Assembly (NCBI RefSeq): GCF_018991925.1
Contig: NW_024744357.1
Location: forward strand, 4,022,508 to 4,086,507
Direction: 5' to 3'
DNA from: Homarus americanus
Taxonomy: Eukaryota > Arthropoda > Malacostraca > Decapoda > Nephropidae
DNA length: 64,000 bases
Part shown: positions 58,623 to 64,000 of the stretch, in pieces
How positions within the stretch are numbered: position 1 is the stretch's first letter
How the letters are laid out: each line of letters opens with the position of its first letter
Made by a program: the position numbers and the translations under genes
Notes under the pieces: model-generated
What the model saw: the letters and a program-made list of their open reading frames with translations, nothing else
Told to the model about the DNA's origin: nothing
The model's database searches: none

Positions 58623-59805
58623 AGCGAAACTACAAACAAGGAACTATTCAAGGGGATACGTTAGATGTTGGAGATTATACAGGTTGACAGAATAGTTCAG
58701 GAGATTAATGACTTTCTTAAATAGACAACTGACACTAATTAAACTACATCTGATGTTTGGGCATCAAAACAATCTAACTTCAGTAGCAATTGGAAATTCA
58801 TGGCTATCCCCAGGGACAATATCATGGGATGCCATTCGTACTGGCAGACTCGACACTCACTTAACAAGTGTTACTAACAATAAAGACAGTTAAAGCTTTC
58901 AACATCACTCACAAAGGATCTTGTATGCTTTAACTGTACTCAGACATCTCTAAGTTGACTCAAAACAATGGTGTCCTCTCTCATATTCAAATTCACTTTA
59001 TAGAGAGGTTGGTTTCAGGAAGTCAGAGAAAATGGATGGTACCCTGGTTTGGGAGCGATGAGAAAACGGACGCCTCAGAGGGGAGACTCAATAAAAAAGA
59101 CATAGCTACATGTTTTGTGGGCTATTGAGCGTAATATGAATCGTCTGATTTTACGTTAACTGACGTGTATGACCGTGGTCATTACACCATGACAAGAAAT
59201 ACATCATACAACACTACCCTCATACACTCAACAGTACTCCCATCACAACTATCTACATCCATAACAAGTGAATAGCTTCCTCCATCCAAAGACTCCCAAC
59301 AAAAGGCATACTGAACATCACCTAATGTCCACATTTCGGAAGTAACTTACCCCAGAGAAATAACAATACTGTACAGTATATCTCGAGCAGACTACACGTT
59401 GGTTACCATTCTTTCTTAAACCTATACAAGTCAGTGCAATCTTCATCTCATACAAATCCACTTTCCACATTACAACTCGTCTGCTAACCTGAACAATCCC
59501 TCCACTTCACTTCCACAAAAGATATCTCCGAGCAACTGGCTGTTGTCAATGAAAACCTGAGGTACACCAGTGTCGCATCCATGTAAAACTAAAGCTACAC
59601 TAATAGCAGCACACATCCTTCCTAATATATCGTACTATCAAAATTTCTCGGCTTAGGTTAGGTTGAGGTGGTTACCCGTGTCAGGGAGGACAAATTGTGA
59701 CAGTCAACGTTATACAGTACTGTACTATATACCTAACCCGAGCAAATAAATCACTGTACAGTGCAGTAGGTGCACGCGATCCATATATAAGCTGATAACC
59801 ACTTC
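58623..59805. other. Stretch without a supported gene
   Basis: Mixed AT-rich DNA with chance ORFs, one short TTAGGTTAGG run near 59655, and scattered TACAGTA words. No exon or repeat structure stands out. Confidence 0.4.
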
Positions 59806-60317
59806 CCGCCCACCTGGTACGATGTTCTCCGTAAACTTCCTGACCTCTCGTATGTCTATGGGAAAGGGTCGCGGAAAAGGGACGTGATTGCTGCCCGTAT
59901 CATCATTGGGTATGACTTTGCTTGGGAGATTGGTATCCCCGCATCCCCTGAGCAACGCTCTTGTCCATTAGCAGAAGACCCGACACCCGCACCCTTATCC
60001 ACTATCCCCTAAGATGTCGCCACACAACGCTTCCGTGACGCCTGCTGGACCACCACTCCACGACCCCCTGACGGAGACACGATGATCCTCCCCATACTGG
60101 CCAGATATTATGTAAATAATATTGATAATTTGTTAAAGGAATATCCTTCCTTCCTTACGCTTTAGTAAGCCCCTTTATAAAATTTATACTGTTTATACTT
60201 GTCACACTTGCCAGGTGCTTCTGGTGTTATTGTACAGGGGTACCTAGTGACAGCACTAGGATCCCGCTTCCTCTATCAAGGAATAAACAATTGAAATTGA
60301 AAAATTGAATTGATAAC
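59806..60317 (+). pseudogene. Second, 5'-truncated copy of the (ATTGAA)n-tailed retrotransposon
   Basis: Starts within ORF2 at the CCCGCCCACCTGGTACGATG region and runs collinear with 56467-56973, including TATGTCTATGGGAAAGGGTC and the same 3' UTR. The tail reads ATTGAAATTGAA with a further TTGAATTGA. A deletion removes the second knuckle Cys codon, so the copy is dead. Confidence 0.9.
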
Positions 60318-61963
60318 CACCTAGGAACAAAGAAAACACGAACTTCCCAAGTGCTTTTGTGTATTTCATATATATATTCATAAAATAATTATATTTGTCT
60401 TACATCAACAACTGGATGATTAAATGAGCGCTGTGAATGTGTAGCAAAACAACTATGAAGAAATCATGGAATGGATGTCTACATTATGTGGCCTTCCTTG
60501 CATTTCAAGCAGGGTGCCACATGCAGTCCCTACCAAACTTATCAGCAGCCCACCATATCTACATCTACAACGACTGGAACATACACTTAAGAATTTTATA
60601 TACTGTTTTGGTTAAGGAGTGAGTGAAGACATAGCAAGTTGCTTGGACTTAAAAATATAAGTGAAGAAATTTTCTTTCACTAAGCATAATAAATAGTGCT
60701 TACAAAGCTAATAAAGAGAATCAAGACATAATGACTGAAATATAGGAAAAATAACACTACTGAATTACCTGTCACAATCATAACAAATCTCTAACCCGGA
60801 CACCAACATCAGCATAAGAGGTGGCAAGGTGGACGGCCCAAAACTAATAAACTACGGTAGTATTATTAATTGAAGTAGCGTGAAGATGAGGTACATAACA
60901 GAGACCATGAAAAGGCTCCCGGAATTATGAAATGTATGTAATATGGGGTGCTGAGTCATGCAGACAAAAATATTATTTAACATATGAAGAATGGAATGTT
61001 TCAGATATTAAAGATGCATTTCATAGTCCTTTCACATGAAATCTCACAGGAGAGTGAATATAAAATGTAGGTAATGAGATGAAAAGCTATGGTAGAGCAG
61101 TACCGAATAAGAAAGTGAGTTTCTGTGGCTACAGACGTAATTAAATGGTGATTTCAACCCTGTTTTTGAAAGAGTTTGATGCATACTAGTAACCTATCAA
61201 TGGGATCTTACCCAATAGATGATATGACCACCAAAGAAAGTCAAGTACCACATAGTAAGCAGAGTGCCCTTCAGCCAGCAAGAAACAATGGGCATCCGCA
61301 TCAGGTGTAGTAGTACAGTATTTGGTTTATGAAACATTTGAGCATCGTAAAGCAAGACATTTTATCGAATCCAGCTACCTTGTGTATGTGCAAAGGAAGT
61401 GTAGGATTTGAATAGATATTATCACTAACTTCAACAACTCCAGGACAACTATCACCTATAAGTGTGAGTAAAATGCCTATTGTTCCTACAAAGTTGAAGG
61501 GAAAACAACCACAACTAGCAGACAGAAAAACGAGTACATAGCTATTAGATAAATGTTTAAAAGGGCTAAATCAACTATAGAAGAGCACGGCCACATCTTA
61601 GGTAGACAGGAAAACGACCACATCTTGTAAACATAAAGAACTTTCATGTATTTAAAACAGACATTGTAATGTATCATGATAACAAGTGTACTGTAGAGGG
61701 AAGGTCTTTATATAACAGTCTCTTCATGTACACAAAAACTTAAAAAAAAATGGGAGATGACTGATAGTGTCTTTATGAAAAAAAAAAAATTACATGGCTG
61801 ACACCTACAAAAGGAATGATACAATTTGGGGGAAGGAAACTCAAAGATGAAGATTACTATTCAAGGTTCAAAGCTTTGGATGATAAAATTCAAATGGTAT
61901 TAAGTGATATTAAAGAACAAGTTAAAATTCTTCACCATTTCAGTTCCTATAAACACTGAACAT
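60318..61963. other. Stretch without a supported gene
   Basis: AT-rich. A plus-strand reading at 61803-61956 (IQFGGRKLKDEDYYSRFKAL...) looks slightly coding but has no start or splice context. Nothing else recognisable. Confidence 0.35.
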
Positions 61964-62684
61964 GGTTAAAATTCGGAAAACGTCAGTCAGGGAACTCTAT
62001 ATTGATTTGTATATAAGGAAATAGAGCATAACAAGGATAAGAAACCTTTACTCTATAGAGTTTTTGTCCGAAATTTAAAATTTTCCAGTTTTTCTGACTT
62101 TCTTTTTTAATTCAAGTTTGGTTCTTTTGGTTCCTTTGTCTGTATTTTGTCTTGTTGGGTTAAGTTAAGTTTACACAGCAGGGGGTCCACCCTGGATAGG
62201 AGATTGGGTCAGATCCTCTGGTTTGGTTATTTTAAACACGTACATTACAGTTTACTGACATTTGAGAATTGTTAGGTTAGGTTTTTTATGATCTTTTTGT
62301 TTGGTAAAAAATTTTCCTCCATCAATTTTGGGAAGTTCTTGATCAACTGAAAACCATTTCTTCTATTGTAAAATATCCTAATTTGGCTCCTAAACTCAGG
62401 CACCTGTTCTTAAACATTAGAGTCTTTTAAAGTTTTCTGTAACAGCTTAGGTTCCATTTCGTCAGTTTTTTGCGCGTTTTTAACCCCAAATTTCCTACGA
62501 CTCTAAGGACCTGCCCACTTTTTTTTTCAAATTTGCTTTTTTTAAAGTTAAATTGATTAGAAAAAAAATCGAAAAATTTAAATATCAGACGAAATTTTCA
62601 ACAAGTAATTTTTGGGGATTGGTCTATCTCCCTATATACAAATCAATATAGAGTTCTGTGGTTGACCTTTTCCGGATCTTAACC
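61964..62684. mobile_element. TIR element with about 65-bp inverted ends (721 bp)
   Basis: Left GGTTAAAATTCGGAAAACGT leads to GAACTCTATATTGATTTGTA; the right end is the inverse, from TACAAATCAATATAGAGTTC to GGATCTTAACC. The interior is A/T-homopolymer rich with a GTTAGGTTAGG run and no ORF. Superfamily not assigned. Confidence 0.7.
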
Positions 62685-62899
62685 ATTCACACTTCCCCAT
62701 AGTTGGGCCGTGTGATGCATAAACCTATATTGTACAGAGATAATAATAATCTTACTATAATCAGCAAAAACCACACTAACACCCTGGCTAGTGTCATGTA
62801 CTGCATGTATTGTTACAAAACTAAATCCTCCGTAAATAATAAACACTGTTGACAATGGAATATCTGCAGGTGGAGATAGTGGGTGTGTGAACGTCCGCC

Positions 62900-62996
62900 T
62901 CAAAGAGCCTCGTTGTTGATGAAGCGGTTACCCTCCGAGTGCTGGCCTACGTAACGATACCTCCGGAAGCCGTATGCTCCTGATGGTACAAACAGA
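62900..62996 (-). CDS. Candidate terminal coding exon, unidentified gene
   Basis: Minus-strand acceptor after a T-tract (ending TTAATGGAG), then LFVPSGAYGFRRYRYVGQHS and EGNRFINNEAL before TGA. Composition (Arg, Tyr, Gly, Asn) and third-position use look coding and contrast with the AT-rich surroundings. The rest of the gene would lie right of the window or at 63-64 kb, where no partner exon was found. No AATAAA was noticed soon after the stop. Family not recognised. Confidence 0.35.
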
Positions 62997-63239
62997 CTCC
63001 ATTAAGATACGTACATTAAAAAAAATACGAAATGCAGGTGGTGCTTCCTTATAAATGTATACATTATTGTTAATTACACCAGCTTACTGGAAAGACAAAA
63101 TAAATGATTCTTGGACATTCTTGTATCATCGTCACCAAAAGGTTTAACCACATTGCCTCCCGTGCTTGCGGGCAGTGTGACACTGTGCCACCGAGAGCTA
63201 GCAAGTACTGTTCTAGCAAAACAAAGTCTTGTACATTAG

Positions 63240-63390
63240 ACGCGATGGAAAGATTAAAAGTTAACAAACACAAAATAAATATTGGAACATGGAAAGTGAG
63301 GACATCTTATCACGCTGGTAAATATAAAAATGTTTGTTTGGAAATGAATAGATTGCAGTGGAACTGGAACAGGAATTATTATATAGTCCA
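63240..63390 (+). pseudogene. RTE-like endonuclease N-terminal fragment
   Basis: Reads MERLKVNKHKINIGTWKVRT, then SYHAGKYKNVCLEMNRLQWN. This matches the start of the APE-type endonuclease of RTE elements (IGTWNVRTL...GK...V..EM.R). Stops soon after; 3' truncated. Confidence 0.65.
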
Positions 63391-63408
63391 TTACTAAAGA
63401 CCGTTTTC

Positions 63409-63546
63409 CTCTCCCCCTGAACCGCGAACCCCGAGATTCAGACTCGTGAATCTGAAGCATTTATGGAGTGAATGCAGTAATGTATCAGTCTACTGCTTTG
63501 GATACATGAGTGTGAATCTCAGGGTTCATGGTTCAGAGGAGGGCGA
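63409..63546. repeat. Hairpin repeat with about 30-bp arms
   Basis: CTGAACCGCGAACCCCGAGA and the inverse TCTCAGGGTTCATGGTTCAG enclose about 85 bp, which themselves contain a weaker GTGAATCTGAAGCAT/ATGCTTTGGATAC pairing. Confidence 0.6.
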
Positions 63547-63689
63547 ACAGAATTTAGTAGTTGACTATACCTGTACTTTATACCTAAGGGGGATGAGACG
63601 TGAGGGAGGAGCTCTAAATCTGGTTACGGACATGGATGAGATTAGTCCATTGATCAAGTTGGTCCAGACGTGTACAACAAACTTCAGGA

Positions 63690-63990
63690 CGTGGCCGGGA
63701 GGGAGGGAGGGAGGGAAAGAAGAACGGTGGAAAGTATAGAGAGAAAAGGAAGGAAGAAGGAAAGGTGGGAGAGAAGGAGGGAAAGGTGGGAGGGAAGGAG
63801 GAAAGGCGGGAGGTAGAGAGGAAAGAAAGGAGAGAGGGAGGAAAGGTGGGAAGGAGGAAGGAAGAAAGGTGGAAGAAATGGAGGGAAGGAGGAAAGAAGC
63901 AAGGGAGGGAAGCAGGAAGAAATGAAGGGGGTGTGGGGGGGGGGTAGAAAACAAAGGAGGGACACTAGTGAGGTGGAAGGAAGAGAAGGA
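63690..63990 (+). repeat. GGAA/GGGA purine tract
   Basis: About 300 bp of GGGAGGGAGG, GGAAGGAAGG and GAAAGG units. Pro/Ser/Leu-rich antisense and Glu/Gly/Arg-rich sense ORFs are artefacts. Confidence 0.97.
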
Positions 63991-64000
63991 GATAAGATAG

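Noticed and set aside
63565..63965. Pro/Ser/Leu-rich 129-codon ORF on the minus strand
   Set aside because: Translation of the GGAA/GGGA purine tract.

Overview
The window is eukaryotic, AT-rich and repeat-dense, with intron-split genes. The recognisable gene is arthropod-like. The repeat landscape (several non-LTR reverse transcriptase lineages, a tRNA-derived SINE, long (AC)n/(AT)n/(TTA)n microsatellites, scattered short TTAGG runs) suggests an arthropod, most likely a decapod crustacean. That placement is inference; no species call is possible from sequence alone.

Layout. Positions 1-2603 probably hold the 3' end of an unidentified plus-strand gene: a partial exon at the window edge and a terminal coding exon with stop at 2601-2603. 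Positions 2.6-13.8 kb are repeat-rich intergenic DNA containing small TIR elements, a 30-bp minisatellite (about 10.8-11.56 kb) and a composite LTR-like palindromic element (11.6-13.2 kb). Positions 13919-35260 hold one complete plus-strand gene of 8 coding exons encoding a 407-residue ABHD4/ABHD5-type (CGI-58/Pummelig) alpha/beta hydrolase. All exon phases agree, and a poly(A) signal lies at 35645. Its large introns are full of transposons; intron 1 (9.2 kb) also carries an 84-codon ORF with a signal peptide. Positions 35.7-45.6 kb have no supported gene, only MITEs and microsatellites. A 100-N gap (45613-45712) is followed by about 16.6 copies of a 325-bp satellite (to about 51115). Positions 51.1-53.1 kb hold a broken minus-strand Jockey/CR1-like reverse transcriptase. 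Positions 53-64 kb mix relics of non-LTR elements (RNase H region at 55.7-57.0 kb, a second copy at 59.8-60.3 kb, an RTE-like endonuclease start at 63.2 kb), tandem repeats and two candidate minus-strand exons (54271-54501 and 62900-62996).

Biology. The ABHD gene is the functional core. Its product should act at lipid droplets in triacylglycerol mobilisation. It combines the catalytic serine typical of ABHD4 (Ser153) with the Arg299/Gly328 pair that distinguishes the lipase co-activator ABHD5, so it looks like an unsplit ancestral type. Most of the rest is transposon archaeology: at least ten TA-flanked pogo/Tigger-like element families, TTAA-flanked MITEs, nested insertions, and microsatellites that appear to have grown inside transposon copies. 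No prokaryotic system, CRISPR array, operon or rRNA was found.
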